The position numbers were made by a program, and so were the translations under genes. The notes beneath the pieces were generated by a model. That model worked only from the letters and a program-made list of their open reading frames with translations. It did no database searches and was not told where the DNA came from. DNA of 64,000 bases from Yinghuangia sp035454725 (lineage in GTDB: Bacteria; Actinomycetota; Actinomycetes; Streptomycetales; Streptomycetaceae): contig NZ_JBPKBI010000001.1 of NCBI RefSeq assembly GCF_051388935.1, positions 682,001 to 746,000 on the forward strand. The letters are read 5' to 3'. Positions 8,432 to 17,745 of this stretch are shown piece after piece (position 1 is the stretch's first letter; each line of letters begins with the position of its first letter).

Positions 8432-9394
8432 ATGCGGACTCTGTATCCCGAGATCGAGCCCTACGAGCACGGCATGCTGGACGTCGGCGACGGCCAGCAG
8501 ATCTACTGGGAGCTCTGCGGCAACCCCGACGGCAAGCCCGCCGTCTTCCTGCACGGCGGTCCGGGGGCCGGGTCGACGGCCAGGCACCGGCGGTTGTTCG
8601 ACCCAAGGGCCTACCGCGTCCTGTTGTTCGACCAGCGCGGCTGCGGTCGCAGTACGCCGCACGCCAGCGGCCACGAAACCGATCTGACGGCGAACACCAC
8701 ATGGAACCTGGTGGCCGACATCGAGCGGCTGCGCGAGATGGCCGGCGTCGAGCGCTGGATGGTGTTCGGCGGCTCGTGGGGGAGTGCGCTCGCGCTCGCC
8801 TACTCCGAGCAACACCCCGACCGTGTCAGTGAGTTGGTCCTGCGCGGCATCTTCACCCTGCGCGCCGCCGAGCTGCGGTGGTTCTACCAGGAGGGTGCCT
8901 CCGAGCTGTTCCCCGACCTGTGGGAGAAGTACCTCGCGCCGATCCCGGAGGACGAGCGCGGCGACCTGATGCGGGCGTACCACCGCCGGCTCAACCACGA
9001 CGACCCCGAGGTGCGTGCCGAGGCGGCCGTCGCGTGGAGCGTGTGGGAGGGCTCGACACTCTCGCTGCGCCCCCGCCCCGACGTGGTCGCGGTCCACGGC
9101 GAACGCGACTACGCCCTGGCGTTCGCGCGCATCGAGAACCACTACTTCGTCAACAACGGCTTCCTGTCCGAGGGCGCCCTCATCGCCGGCGCCGACCGGC
9201 TCTGCGACATCCCCGCGGTGATCGTGCAGGGCAGGTACGACGTCTGCACCCCCGCCCGCACCGCGTGGGACCTGCACCGGGCCTGGCCGGAAGCCGACTT
9301 CGTCCTGGTCGACGACGCCGGGCACGCGTACGACGAGCCGGGCATCCTCGACGCGCTCATCACCGCCACCGATCGCTTCGCCCGACGCGCCTGA
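8432..9394 (+). CDS. pip: Proline iminopeptidase (prolyl aminopeptidase, S33)
   Basis: The 320-aa alpha/beta hydrolase removes N-terminal proline from peptides. Family motifs are HGGPGAGST (oxyanion region, about 41-49), FDQRGCGRSTPH (about 66-77), nucleophile Ser115 in GGSWGS, Asp in GRYDVCTP and His in DDAGHAYDE. The N-terminal LYPEIEPYEHGML stretch is the classic start of bacterial PIPs, supporting ATG 8432. It is a stand-alone cytoplasmic peptidase, 66 bp after nat; co-transcription is possible but there is no shared function. Confidence 0.94.
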   Translation: MRTLYPEIEPYEHGMLDVGDGQQIYWELCGNPDGKPAVFLHGGPGAGSTARHRRLFDPRAYRVLLFDQRGCGRSTPHASGHETDLTANTTWNLVADIERLREMAGVERWMVFGGSWGSALALAYSEQHPDRVSELVLRGIFTLRAAELRWFYQEGASELFPDLWEKYLAPIPEDERGDLMRAYHRRLNHDDPEVRAEAAVAWSVWEGSTLSLRPRPDVVAVHGERDYALAFARIENHYFVNNGFLSEGALIAGADRLCDIPAVIVQGRYDVCTPARTAWDLHRAWPEADFVLVDDAGHAYDEPGILDALITATDRFARRA

Positions 9395-9470
9395 CCCGCG
9401 CCGGGCGTGCCCCGCCGGCCGCCGAAAAAACCGGTGGCCGACAGGAAATCCATGAGGCAGGCTGCGGAGC

Positions 9471-9818
9471 ATGGGCTTGCTCGATTCCATGGCCGCGCGC
9501 GTCGCGGGCGGGGCAACCGTCGAGTTCCGACCGAGCGGCACGTCGATGGCGCCCCTGATCCACAGCCGCCAACTCGTCGCCGTCGCCCCGGTGGAGACCG
9601 CGAGGATCGAAGTCGGCGACATCGTTCTGGCCCGTGTCGCGGGGACGACGTATCTGCACCTGGTCTCGGCGGTGGACCGCACGCGCGGGCGCGTGCGGAT
9701 CAGCAACAACCGCGGTCGCACCAACGGGTGGACCGCTCTCACGCGCGTGTACGGGATCTGCGTGTCCGTCGACGGCACGGAACGCCCCACCGCGAGGGAC
9801 AAAGTGCGCGTGCCCTGA
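9471..9818 (+). CDS. Small S24/S26-like peptidase-fold protein
   Basis: The 115-aa protein carries the S24/S26 signature SGTSMAPLI (about residues 23-31) with the candidate catalytic Ser, followed by VGDIVLARVAGTTYLHLVSAV, typical of LexA/signal-peptidase-fold proteins. There is no TM helix or signal peptide, which argues against a conventional signal peptidase, and no DNA-binding domain. The lysine partner expected of an active Ser/Lys dyad is not evident, so activity is doubtful. GGAG lies only 3-4 nt before the ATG, tight but usable. Fold call is fairly sure; function is unknown. Confidence 0.7.
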   Translation: MGLLDSMAARVAGGATVEFRPSGTSMAPLIHSRQLVAVAPVETARIEVGDIVLARVAGTTYLHLVSAVDRTRGRVRISNNRGRTNGWTALTRVYGICVSVDGTERPTARDKVRVP

Positions 9819-9866
9819 GCCGTGCCTGCGCGCGGCCCCGGACATGCGGCACCCCGGTGCGCGGGG

Positions 9867-9981
9867 NNNNNNNNNNNNNNNNNNNNNNNNNNNNNNNNNN
9901 NNNNNNNNNNNNNNNNNNNNNNNNNNNNNNNNNNNNNNNNNNNNNNNNNNNNNNNNNNNNNNNNNNNNNNNNNNNNNNNNN
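9867..9981. other. Assembly gap (115 N)
   Basis: A run of N of estimated length lies between the S24-like gene and the secreted-protein gene. The flanks are GC-rich and show no gene. Confidence 0.99.
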
Positions 9982-10031
9982 CACACCGGGGCGCCGCGGC
10001 AGGTGCCGCTGTTTCGCCGAGCAGCCGGTGG

Positions 10032-11021
10032 CTACGGAGTGGTCGGCATTCCGGGGAGGTTCGGGAACGCCGGGAACCCGGGGAGCTGGGCGAGCGCCGC
10101 GGCCTCCTGCACGTCAGCGGAGTTCAGCAGCGCCGCCGCGTCCGTCACGGCCGGCGTCTCCGACTCCTCGGCCGCCGCCTCGGGCAGCGCGGTGAGGGCG
10201 GGCGGGGTGGCGGGCGCCGCGGCGTCGGTCGGNNNNNNNNNNNNNNNNNNNNNNNNNNNNNNNNNNNNNNNNNNNNNNNNNNNNNNNNNNNNNNNNNNNN
10301 NNNNNNNNNNNNNNNNNNNNNNNNNNNNNNNNNNNNNNNNNNNNNNNNNGCCCCCGGCGAGGCCCGTCAGAGAGCCGGTGATGCCGAAGACCGTGCCGGT
10401 CAGCGTCGCGAGGACGTCGCCGACGAGTTGGGTCAGCGCACCCAGCGTGCCGGCCACGTCGAGACTGGTGACGGCGCCGAGCAACGCGCTGAGGTCGGGC
10501 AGGGGAACCACCGAGGGCGCGGCGGCCCTGGGCTCGGCCGGGGCGGCCGGGGTGCCGGAAGCGGAGCCGCCGGCCAGGCCGTAGACCTGCGCCAACGCGC
10601 TCACGCCCGGCAATTGCACCGTGTGGCGAGGCTGGACCGTGCGAACCCACGACCTCGTGATCTCCTGCGCCGACGCGTGGGCCTGCAGCGTCTTCACGGC
10701 CTGTTCGGCGGCGCACAGGGCTTGCTTCAGCTGCGCGTCGAGCTCCGGTTCGGCCCCCGGAACGCCGTTGTCGATGAGGTTGCGCGTCTCGGTGAGCGCG
10801 CTTTCCGGTGTCCGCTGCGCGACGGGTGTCGCGGCTGCGGCGGTGTCCGAGGAGCGGCTGTCCGAGGCGAGGGTGTCCGAGGCGAGGGTGTCGGTGACGG
10901 GGGCCGGGACGGGACGCGTTGCCGGGGCAGCCTGCGAGGCCGTGGCGGCGATGCCGACCAGGCTCGTGGCGCCCAGCAGCGCGGTGCCCATCGTGATCGC
11001 CACAAGCTTGTTGCTACGCAC
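10032..11021 (-). CDS. Secreted low-complexity protein, function unknown (contains gap)
   Basis: This protein of about 329 aa reads through an N gap in frame. The N-terminus is a classical Sec signal peptide: basic RSNK, a hydrophobic stretch to about residue 25, then ASQAAPA as a likely signal-peptidase-I site. The mature part is Ala/Pro/Thr/Ser-rich, with a repeated TLASDTLASD unit near the start, one helical middle region containing a lone Cys (LKQALCAAEQAVKTL), a hydrophobic Gly/Leu/Val segment before the gap and a C-terminal PGFPAFPNLPGMP tail. GTG 11021 is preferred over ATG 11036 because GGAGG sits 8 nt before the GTG. I recognise no family; a small surface or secreted structural protein is a guess. 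Confidence 0.65.
   Translation of the reverse strand: MRSNKLVAITMGTALLGATSLVGIAATASQAAPATRPVPAPVTDTLASDTLASDSRSSDTAAAATPVAQRTPESALTETRNLIDNGVPGAEPELDAQLKQALCAAEQAVKTLQAHASAQEITRSWVRTVQPRHTVQLPGVSALAQVYGLAGGSASGTPAAPAEPRAAAPSVVPLPDLSALLGAVTSLDVAGTLGALTQLVGDVLATLTGTVFGITGSLTGLAGGXXXXXXXXXXXXXXXXXXXXXXXXXXXXXXXXXXXXXXXPTDAAAPATPPALTALPEAAAEESETPAVTDAAALLNSADVQEAAALAQLPGFPAFPNLPGMPTTP
10233..10349. other. Assembly gap (117 N) inside the secreted-protein gene
   Basis: N run of 117, equal to 39 codons, so the flanking frames agree as assembled. The flanks encode Ala/Pro/Thr-rich and Gly/Leu-rich low complexity, a probable reason for the gap. Confidence 0.99.
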
Positions 11022-11208
11022 TGGTGATTCCTCCATGAGTCATGACAAACATGCTCAAAACGGTCACCCTAGGTAATGCCTCGCGCAATCCCGCACGCCT
11101 CGAACCGTGCCGAACGGGTTGCCCCCTACGCCGAAAGGGGTTTCCGGCCACCCAATTGCGCGCCCGCCGCACTCATCGGCCCGGCCACGGCCGGAATCCG
11201 ACGCGGCG

Positions 11209-11484
11209 TCAGGAGTCCTGTTCGGCCCCCTCCCGGACGAACACCAGTTCCGTTCCCGGGGGTTCGTGCGTCGACTGCTTCGCGGCGAGGGTGTAGCCCA
11301 TGCTGTGGGCCAGGCGTACCAGCATGTCGACGCGGACCGTGCCGTCGTGCTCCGGGACGACCACGCGCGGCGAACCGTCGAAAAGGTCCTCGTCACGCCG
11401 CCATTTGGAGCGCAGGCGGCTCGCCACGAGGCCCACGAAAGCGGCCACGGTCACCGCGCCGATCAGCACACCCAGGACCCGCAT
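11209..11484 (-). CDS. Small single-TM membrane protein, unknown function
   Basis: The 91-aa protein (ATG 11484; a G-rich ribosome-binding region precedes it) has one N-terminal TM helix, VLGVLIGAVTVAAFVGLVAS, then a basic RLRSKWRR stop-transfer and a cytoplasmic domain of about 60 residues with VRVDMLVRLAHSMGYTLAAKQ and TELVFVREG. Topology with the soluble part inside is expected from the positive-inside rule. No family recognised. Between 11485 and 11917 there is no other gene; the only visible structure is the hairpin at 11849-11887. Confidence 0.6.
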   Translation of the reverse strand: MRVLGVLIGAVTVAAFVGLVASRLRSKWRRDEDLFDGSPRVVVPEHDGTVRVDMLVRLAHSMGYTLAAKQSTHEPPGTELVFVREGAEQDS

Positions 11485-11848
11485 CGCGCCCCCATCCCCC
11501 GGACCTCCCCCGGGACCGTCATCGCACGCCGCCGGGCCGCGGCGGCATCCGGACCAGCCTGACCCGGTCCGCGCGCCCGCGTCCATCTCCCAGGCGGTCG
11601 TACGCGGGCGATTCCCCGGGCGTTCGCCGGTCGTTGTCGCCGGATACCGCTAACGTTCCCGCCATCCTGATCGCGGTCGTCGCCGTCACGGTGCCACCAT
11701 CGCCTTGCCCCGGCGGTGCCCTGACGGCCGTGCGACCGCGGTCGGGACCGCGTGGGCGCTCGGCATGAGCGTAGCGAGCAATCGCGGGCATCCGGTGCCG
11801 TGGCAGGGCGGCGGGCAGGTGAAGGTTGCCTGACACGACACTTACCCG

Positions 11849-11887
11849 GCGATCCGCCCGAACCGTCCTCTGGGACGGCCGGATCGC
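11849..11887. promoter_or_regulatory. Nested palindrome upstream of the DUF4132-MoxR-VWA cluster
   Basis: Outer 8-bp arms GCGATCCG (11849-11856) and CGGATCGC (11880-11887) enclose an inner CCGTCC (11863-11868) and GGACGG (11873-11878) stem with a TCTG loop. It ends 30 bp before the first gene of the cluster, so it could be an operator, an RNA hairpin in the leader or an upstream terminator. There is no direct evidence for which. Confidence 0.5.
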
Positions 11888-11917
11888 GACCGACACACTC
11901 AGCGGGATGGTTCTTTC

Positions 11918-12769
11918 ATGGGTTGGGTCCAAGCCGGCGACTATGAAGTCGCCCTGGAGGACGGCACGGTAGTGTGCCGCAACGCGTCGGGCAGGCGGCT
12001 GAAAAGCGTGCCCGCCAAGCTCTCCGACGACCCCGCGGTGCTCGGCCTGCGCCAGCTTGTCGAGTGGCTGGAACGCCACGAACGCACCTGCCGCGCGGAC
12101 GTGGAGCGCTGGATGGTCCGCTCGTTCGCGGTCCCGGCGCCGGTCGTCGCCCGTGTGTGGCCCGACCCCGCGTGGCAGGGCGTCCTGCGCGACCTCGTCG
12201 TCGCCACCGACGACGGCGCCACCGGGTTCCTGCGCGACGCCGACCCCGAGCGCGGCATCGGCATCGTCGACCTCGACGGCGACACCGTGCGGCTGACCCC
12301 CGACGAGGTCCGCATCCCGCACCCCGTGCTCCTCGACGACCTCGACGACCTGCGCGAATTCGCCGTCGAACTCGGCGTCGAACAAAGCATCGGCCAGCTC
12401 TACCGCGAGGTCTGGCACCGCCCGGACGACCTGTCCGCCGACAGCACCACCGTCGACGACTACGCCGGCGGCAAATACGACCAGCTCCGATTCCTGTTCG
12501 GGCGCACCACGTCGCTCGGCTACCAAGTGCGCGGCGGACAGGCGGTCTGCCCCGTCCTGGAGGACGCCCGGGCCGTCGAAGCCCGCGTGTGGCTGGGCGA
12601 CTTCGACCCGTACGAGAGCACCGCGACCGGCGGCCTGTCGTGGTCCGACGCCGAAGGCCGGACGCTGCGCCTCACCGAAGTCGGGCCGGTGGCCTGGTCG
12701 GAGGGCATGCGCATGGCCGCCGCACTGTACGCAGGACGTTCCACCGAGAAGCAGGAGGAGGCGGCGTGA
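11918..12769 (+). CDS. DUF4132 (MolR-related) protein, first gene of the MoxR-VWA cluster
   Basis: This 283-aa protein has an N-terminal MGWVQAGDYEVALEDGTVVCRN segment and later DDLREFAVELGVEQSIGQLYRE, YAGGKYDQLRFLFGRTT and VGPVAWSEGMRMA blocks. These resemble the DUF4132 domain of E. coli MolR and of many actinobacterial proteins. No catalytic motif is apparent. It lacks the WGR domain found in enterobacterial MolR. Its last codon overlaps the next gene (GTGA), so it is translationally coupled to the rest of the cluster. DUF4132 proteins recur beside MoxR-type AAA ATPases and VWA proteins, so a substrate-recognition or adaptor role is inferred. Confidence 0.8.
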   Translation: MGWVQAGDYEVALEDGTVVCRNASGRRLKSVPAKLSDDPAVLGLRQLVEWLERHERTCRADVERWMVRSFAVPAPVVARVWPDPAWQGVLRDLVVATDDGATGFLRDADPERGIGIVDLDGDTVRLTPDEVRIPHPVLLDDLDDLREFAVELGVEQSIGQLYREVWHRPDDLSADSTTVDDYAGGKYDQLRFLFGRTTSLGYQVRGGQAVCPVLEDARAVEARVWLGDFDPYESTATGGLSWSDAEGRTLRLTEVGPVAWSEGMRMAAALYAGRSTEKQEEAA

Positions 12770-15700
12770 CCACCCCCCAGCCGACCACCGCGACGAACGC
12801 GCCCACCGAGGCGGACGCCGCCGCACTGCTCGACGCCGGCGCGATCCTCGCGCTCGGCAGCGCCAAGGGCGACGATGTCGACACCCTGACCGCCCGCACG
12901 TACACCCACGCCGCGCTCGACGACCGCCGAATAGTCCGGCTCGTCCCCGGCACCCTCGGCGACGCCGAAGACCTCGCCCTCGACTTCCTGGGCCTGGCCC
13001 GCGACGGCGACGCGCCCGACGTCGGCCACGTGCGCCGCGAGGCCCTCGGCTTCCCGGCGTGGGCGCTCGTCAACGACCCCGCCAACGGGCACCACGCGCT
13101 CGCCCTGGTCCGCGACATCGAACGCCTCGACCGGCAGGCCCGTTCGAAGCCCGGCGCCGCCAAAGAGGGCTTCGACGCGCTGGGCGCCACCCTCGGCCGG
13201 GCCGTCCCGCACTTCCTGCCGACCTTCTACGAGCAGGCCGCGCGGATCTTCCTCGGCCACGAGAACACCACCTACGCCGCGACCTTCTTCGGCAAGGCCC
13301 GCGAGGCCGAGCGCGTCCACAACCTGCCGGTCGAGGAGGCCCGCCTGCGGGCGGTCTTCCTGGAGTTCGCGTTCGCCGGCGCGCTGACCGCGAAGGCGCT
13401 CAAGGAGTACGCCAAGGACCTCGGGCGGCGCCTCGAACCAGCAGCGGCCTGGGCGGAGTTCCGGCAGTTGTGCGTGGAACGCTGCGCGGCGGGGGTGCAG
13501 CCGTACGCCGGTCTCGCCGAGGACGCCCGCGCGATGATCAAGGCGGTCGGCGGCGGAGCCGAAGCCCAGTCCGCCGCGGAACGCGCGCTGCTGGCCGAGC
13601 TGTTGCCCAGCCCCGCGATGGTGCGCGCGCCGCTGACGTTCTGGAAGGCGTTCGCCAAGTCCCTCGCCGGCCTCGCCGCCGAGGACCCGACGGTACGCCG
13701 CCGGCTGCTGGAGATCTTCCCGACACCGAGCTCGGGTGACGCCGCGACCGTGGACGCCTACTGGATGTCGCTCCTGCTCGCCGCCGGCGCGGACGAACTG
13801 CTCACCACCCCCGGCGCACTCGAACCCGGCGGAGCCGCGGCGTGGCTCGGCCGCTGGGCCCGGCACACCGCGCGCGGCTGGGGCAACCGCCCCCGCGACG
13901 CGGCGACCCTCGAACTGGCCGCCCGCATGGCCCCCGCGGTGATCGCGGACGGCGTGCCCGTCGACCTGTTCACCGGGACACACCGCGGCGAAGCGGTACC
14001 CGACCTCGTCGACGTCTGCCTGGCCCACGGCATGCCGCTCGTCGACCCCAGGCCCGACCACGAGACCGACATCGCGGCGTGGCTCGACGACTCCGCGCCC
14101 GGCCGCCGCGACCTCGTCGCCTTCGGTGCCGACCAGCGCTACACCGCCTTGCTGCGCAAGGCCGTGGGCGAGCTCGGCGGGAACTCCCGCCACCTGTCCG
14201 CCGCCGCCGAACACCCGGTGCTGAGCGTGGCGATGCACGACTGGCTCGCCGACCGGGTCGACGAACTCGCCACCGAGTCCGGTCTTCCCGGAGCGCGCAG
14301 CGCCCTCGAACGCGTCATGCCGTTCCGCGCGGTCGCCGCGGACGTCAACCCCGAGGCGGTCGCGCGCGTCCACGCTTTCGACGTCGCGCCCGTCCTGGCC
14401 CGCACCCTGCGCACCGGCATCTTCGACGAACTCGGCTGGCCCGCGCTCGAAGAGGCCATGGAACTCCTCGGCGTCGTCCCGGCCGCCGGCCCGGCACCCG
14501 GCCTGGCCGCGGCCGACCCCCAGGGCGTGAGCAAAACGCCGGAGTTCCGCCTCGCCGAGGCGTGGCCCGCACTCATCATCGCCACCGCGACCAAGGTCGT
14601 GGTGGTCGGCCCCGACGGCATCCTGCTCGACCACGACCTGCGCATCACCGACAAGCTGGATAAGTGGTACAAGCCCAAGTTCCGCTACGTGGACGGCGAT
14701 CTGCTCGTCATGTGGTGGGTGGACGGCGAGCAGAAGGCGTACTGGTCGTCGCGTCCCGCCGAGGTCTTCGAGCCCGGCGGCGATGTGCCCGGCCGCTGGG
14801 GCGAGGAGTCCATGGTCTGCTCCGTCGCCCACCCGCAAGGCGGCCGCGTCACCGGCGGTCGCATCCTGCACGCCGGCGACACCGACCTGCCGCCACGTCG
14901 CCACATCCTCTCCGACGGAATCGGCTACTGGACGCTCGACCGGTCCGAGCAGCCCGCGCGCTGGCGCGAGTACGACCCCGTCTCCGGCGAGCTGGGCCGC
15001 CTCTCGGTGCCCGGCCCGTTCGCGGCGGCCATCGCCGACGGCGGCAGCCTCATTTCCGAAGGCTGCGAACTGATGCCGCTGCAACCCGGCCTGGAATCCA
15101 GCCCGTTCGGCACCGACGGCCGCAACATCGGAAGCTGGATCCGCGACGACGGGGACACCGTCACCGCCGGCACCCTCGACGGACACACCGTCACCCTCCC
15201 GGCCGGCAACCGCTACTGGAACGGTCGGCCGCGCCACATGCCCGTCGGCGGCCTGCGTCTGCCGGGCGGCGCCCGCCCGACCGTCGTCGACGCCGAGAAC
15301 TCCATCGACATCCACGACGGCACGGTCCCGCTCGCCGGCCTCCACTCGGGCGGACGCGGCGGCGAGAACGCGGCCGGCACCCCGCTGGTCCCCGCGCTCG
15401 CCTTCTGGCACGCGCTGCGCCCGCGTGACGTGGCGTCGTCCGAGGCGCTGCGGGCGGTCGCCGACGCCGACGCGGCGGCCCTGCTGGCCGGAACAGCCGG
15501 CGAATACGACGCGGCGCTCGCGGCCTACGACCCTGAGGAGCCGGGCTCCACCGCTCCCGCCGAGCCCATTCCTTTCGCGACCGTCGCTGCCGTCCTGCCC
15601 GCCGTCACCCACCCCGGCGTCGCCGCCGGCGTCGCGGGTCTGACCCGGCTCGCCGCCCGACTGACGCGCCGCCTCGCCCAGTTCGGCACCGCGCCGCCGT

Positions 15701-17745
15701 CGGTGAAGGAAGCCGACGACGGCTGCCCGTACCGCCCCGCGAACGGCGAGGACGCCGTCCTGCAGGTGGTCACACGCGGGCTGTTCCGCCAGCAGGGCCG
15801 CTCGTACGGCAGCCCGGGCCGTTGGACCGTGCTCAACCAGATCCGTGCGGTGGCCGGGCTCCTGCGCGCACCCGACGCCGATGCGGCGACCGCCGCAGCC
15901 GACACGTGGACCTCCACCGAGACCCGCATCCCCGCCGGCAGCTTCGACTGGACCGGTGCGCTCGGCCACGCCACTTCGCTGCTCGTCCGCGCGACGTCGC
16001 CCATCACCTCCGACGAACACCGCGAAGCCATCGCGCTGTTCGTCGAGGAGCTCGCGGACCCCGTCTTCCACCGGCCCGGCCAACTTCGCCGCGTCATCCT
16101 GTGCGCCGAACACCGCGACAGCTCCCGCGTCGGGCAGGTCCTGCGGCGCGGCGACCGGGTCGTGGTCATCACGCACGAGGCCGGCTGGGGTTCGGACAAC
16201 CGCAAGCACTGGCTGGCGCTCGACTTCGACCCGAGCGGTGGGTTCGGCGCGGTCGACACCTTCACGTCGCACGAGGAGTGGCCCGTCGAGGGTTCCGACG
16301 ACCCCGCCCGCATGCGCGCACTCGTCGACCTGGTCCGTACCTCCGGGCAGGTCCTCTGGCGCAAGGAAACCGTCGACGCCTTCGTCGCCGCGACCGGGGC
16401 CCGCCGCGCGGAAGCCACCCTGCTCTTCGCCGCGTTCCCCGAGAGCAACTACTACGGACGCGCCACCCTCGACGCCGAGAAGCGCGCCGCGCTCGGCGGT
16501 GTCAAGGCCGCCGACATCGCCACCGCCGGCGCGAAGCTGAACGCCGTCCCGACCGACGTCCGCAGCCGCCTGCTCGCCGCACTGATCCCCACGGACCCGG
16601 CGGCGTGGTGGACCGAAGGTCCCGACGGCGAGGCGGCGGCGGCCGTCTGGAAGGCCCACTTCGGCGACCTCCTGCGCCTCCCCGAGAGCGTCGCGGTCGA
16701 CGCGGCGGCGGCCCAGGTGTCCGAGACGACCGTGGAGATGGTCCTCAACCCCGAGGCGAGCCCGCTCCTCACCGGCCGGACCGTCCAGCGCCTCGACGCC
16801 AACAACAACCTCGTCCCGGACACCCCCGGCGTCGTCCCGCACGCCGGGGACCTGGCCGCGGCCGTGCGCGCGCTGCACTGGCTCGCCTACCGCCTGCCGT
16901 TCGGGGACCCTCTGCGCGAGCCCCTGCCCCGGACGCTGACCGCGCTCCGCGAGCGCCTTTCCGACCCCGAACTGCTGATCAACTTCGGCCACTCCTGGGC
17001 CGAGCGCGGCGGATACACCTCCGTGGTGCTGCGCGAGACGCTGGGCCTGCCGGAAACCGGGGGCGCGGACGCCGACGGCCTCGTGCGGATCGGCGAGAAG
17101 ATCGTGATGACCCCGTGGTACCAGCCGGGTGAGCACATCCACCTCCGCGTCGCGAAGCTCACCGGACCCGACGACCCCGACCTCCTGCGACTGGAGGCGA
17201 TCACCGGACCCAGCCGGGGCCTCGGGAGCTCGTGGCGGACCATCGTCGGCCCCGACATCGAACGCGTCGTGGCCGCCGACGGCCCGGCCGGCTACGCCCA
17301 GGACGCGTCGCTGTCCGCTCCCGACCTGGTTGCCGAGGTCGCCGAGACCTACGCCATCACCCCCGATGCCGCGACCATCTACCTCCAGTTGCTCGCGCTG
17401 CCCGACCCGACCGACCGCAACAGCGCGCGCTGGACCGGCTGGAAGCCCGCGCGCCTCAAGGCTGCCCGTGCCGCGCTCGCCGCCACCGACCTGGTGGTCA
17501 CCGCCAAGCGTGCCCGCGCCGGACGGTCGCTGTTCCTGCCCGGCGGCTGGCACGAGTTCCGCAAGGCCCTGCCGCTGGAAACCTGGAAGGACGCGCTCTA
17601 CCCGGTCCAGGACGGCTCGCTCGTGGTGCCGAACCGCCCCGTCGTCGAGCTCTTCCACGCCGCATGGCAGCGTGTCCAAGCGGGCGACGCGCCCGGCTTC
17701 GAGCAACTTCAGACCCGTACGACCCGGAGGGGCCGCCGCCGATGA
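12766..17745 (+). CDS. Giant (~1659 aa) MoxR-VWA-cluster protein, unknown function
   Basis: The start is GTG 12766, overlapping the DUF4132 stop, with GGAGGAGG upstream. The N-terminal third is Ala/Leu/Glu-rich and looks like helical repeats (LPTFYEQAARIFLGHENTTY, FFGKAREAERVHNL). The middle, about residues 580-850, is strand- and glycine-rich with repeated WxxxD-like and xGGRxxHAG elements, possibly propeller-like. The C-terminal third returns to alpha/beta with GRSLFLPGGWHEFRKALPLE near the end. I see no ATPase, nuclease, protease or membrane motif. Homologues in related clusters are sometimes labelled DNA-binding without proof. It is cytoplasmic and translationally coupled on both sides (ATGA with the AAA ATPase gene), so probably a large scaffold or target-binding subunit. 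Confidence 0.8.
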   Translation: MTTPQPTTATNAPTEADAAALLDAGAILALGSAKGDDVDTLTARTYTHAALDDRRIVRLVPGTLGDAEDLALDFLGLARDGDAPDVGHVRREALGFPAWALVNDPANGHHALALVRDIERLDRQARSKPGAAKEGFDALGATLGRAVPHFLPTFYEQAARIFLGHENTTYAATFFGKAREAERVHNLPVEEARLRAVFLEFAFAGALTAKALKEYAKDLGRRLEPAAAWAEFRQLCVERCAAGVQPYAGLAEDARAMIKAVGGGAEAQSAAERALLAELLPSPAMVRAPLTFWKAFAKSLAGLAAEDPTVRRRLLEIFPTPSSGDAATVDAYWMSLLLAAGADELLTTPGALEPGGAAAWLGRWARHTARGWGNRPRDAATLELAARMAPAVIADGVPVDLFTGTHRGEAVPDLVDVCLAHGMPLVDPRPDHETDIAAWLDDSAPGRRDLVAFGADQRYTALLRKAVGELGGNSRHLSAAAEHPVLSVAMHDWLADRVDELATESGLPGARSALERVMPFRAVAADVNPEAVARVHAFDVAPVLARTLRTGIFDELGWPALEEAMELLGVVPAAGPAPGLAAADPQGVSKTPEFRLAEAWPALIIATATKVVVVGPDGILLDHDLRITDKLDKWYKPKFRYVDGDLLVMWWVDGEQKAYWSSRPAEVFEPGGDVPGRWGEESMVCSVAHPQGGRVTGGRILHAGDTDLPPRRHILSDGIGYWTLDRSEQPARWREYDPVSGELGRLSVPGPFAAAIADGGSLISEGCELMPLQPGLESSPFGTDGRNIGSWIRDDGDTVTAGTLDGHTVTLPAGNRYWNGRPRHMPVGGLRLPGGARPTVVDAENSIDIHDGTVPLAGLHSGGRGGENAAGTPLVPALAFWHALRPRDVASSEALRAVADADAAALLAGTAGEYDAALAAYDPEEPGSTAPAEPIPFATVAAVLPAVTHPGVAAGVAGLTRLAARLTRRLAQFGTAPPSVKEADDGCPYRPANGEDAVLQVVTRGLFRQQGRSYGSPGRWTVLNQIRAVAGLLRAPDADAATAAADTWTSTETRIPAGSFDWTGALGHATSLLVRATSPITSDEHREAIALFVEELADPVFHRPGQLRRVILCAEHRDSSRVGQVLRRGDRVVVITHEAGWGSDNRKHWLALDFDPSGGFGAVDTFTSHEEWPVEGSDDPARMRALVDLVRTSGQVLWRKETVDAFVAATGARRAEATLLFAAFPESNYYGRATLDAEKRAALGGVKAADIATAGAKLNAVPTDVRSRLLAALIPTDPAAWWTEGPDGEAAAAVWKAHFGDLLRLPESVAVDAAAAQVSETTVEMVLNPEASPLLTGRTVQRLDANNNLVPDTPGVVPHAGDLAAAVRALHWLAYRLPFGDPLREPLPRTLTALRERLSDPELLINFGHSWAERGGYTSVVLRETLGLPETGGADADGLVRIGEKIVMTPWYQPGEHIHLRVAKLTGPDDPDLLRLEAITGPSRGLGSSWRTIVGPDIERVVAADGPAGYAQDASLSAPDLVAEVAETYAITPDAATIYLQLLALPDPTDRNSARWTGWKPARLKAARAALAATDLVVTAKRARAGRSLFLPGGWHEFRKALPLETWKDALYPVQDGSLVVPNRPVVELFHAAWQRVQAGDAPGFEQLQTRTTRRGRRR

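Noticed and set aside
9471..9818. Type I signal peptidase
   Set aside because: No membrane anchor and no clear catalytic lysine; only the S24/S26 Ser motif is supported.
12520..17706. A 1728-codon minus-strand frame opposite the giant cluster gene
   Set aside because: Shadow of the plus-strand gene; the plus frame has overlaps, Shine-Dalgarno sites and sensible composition.
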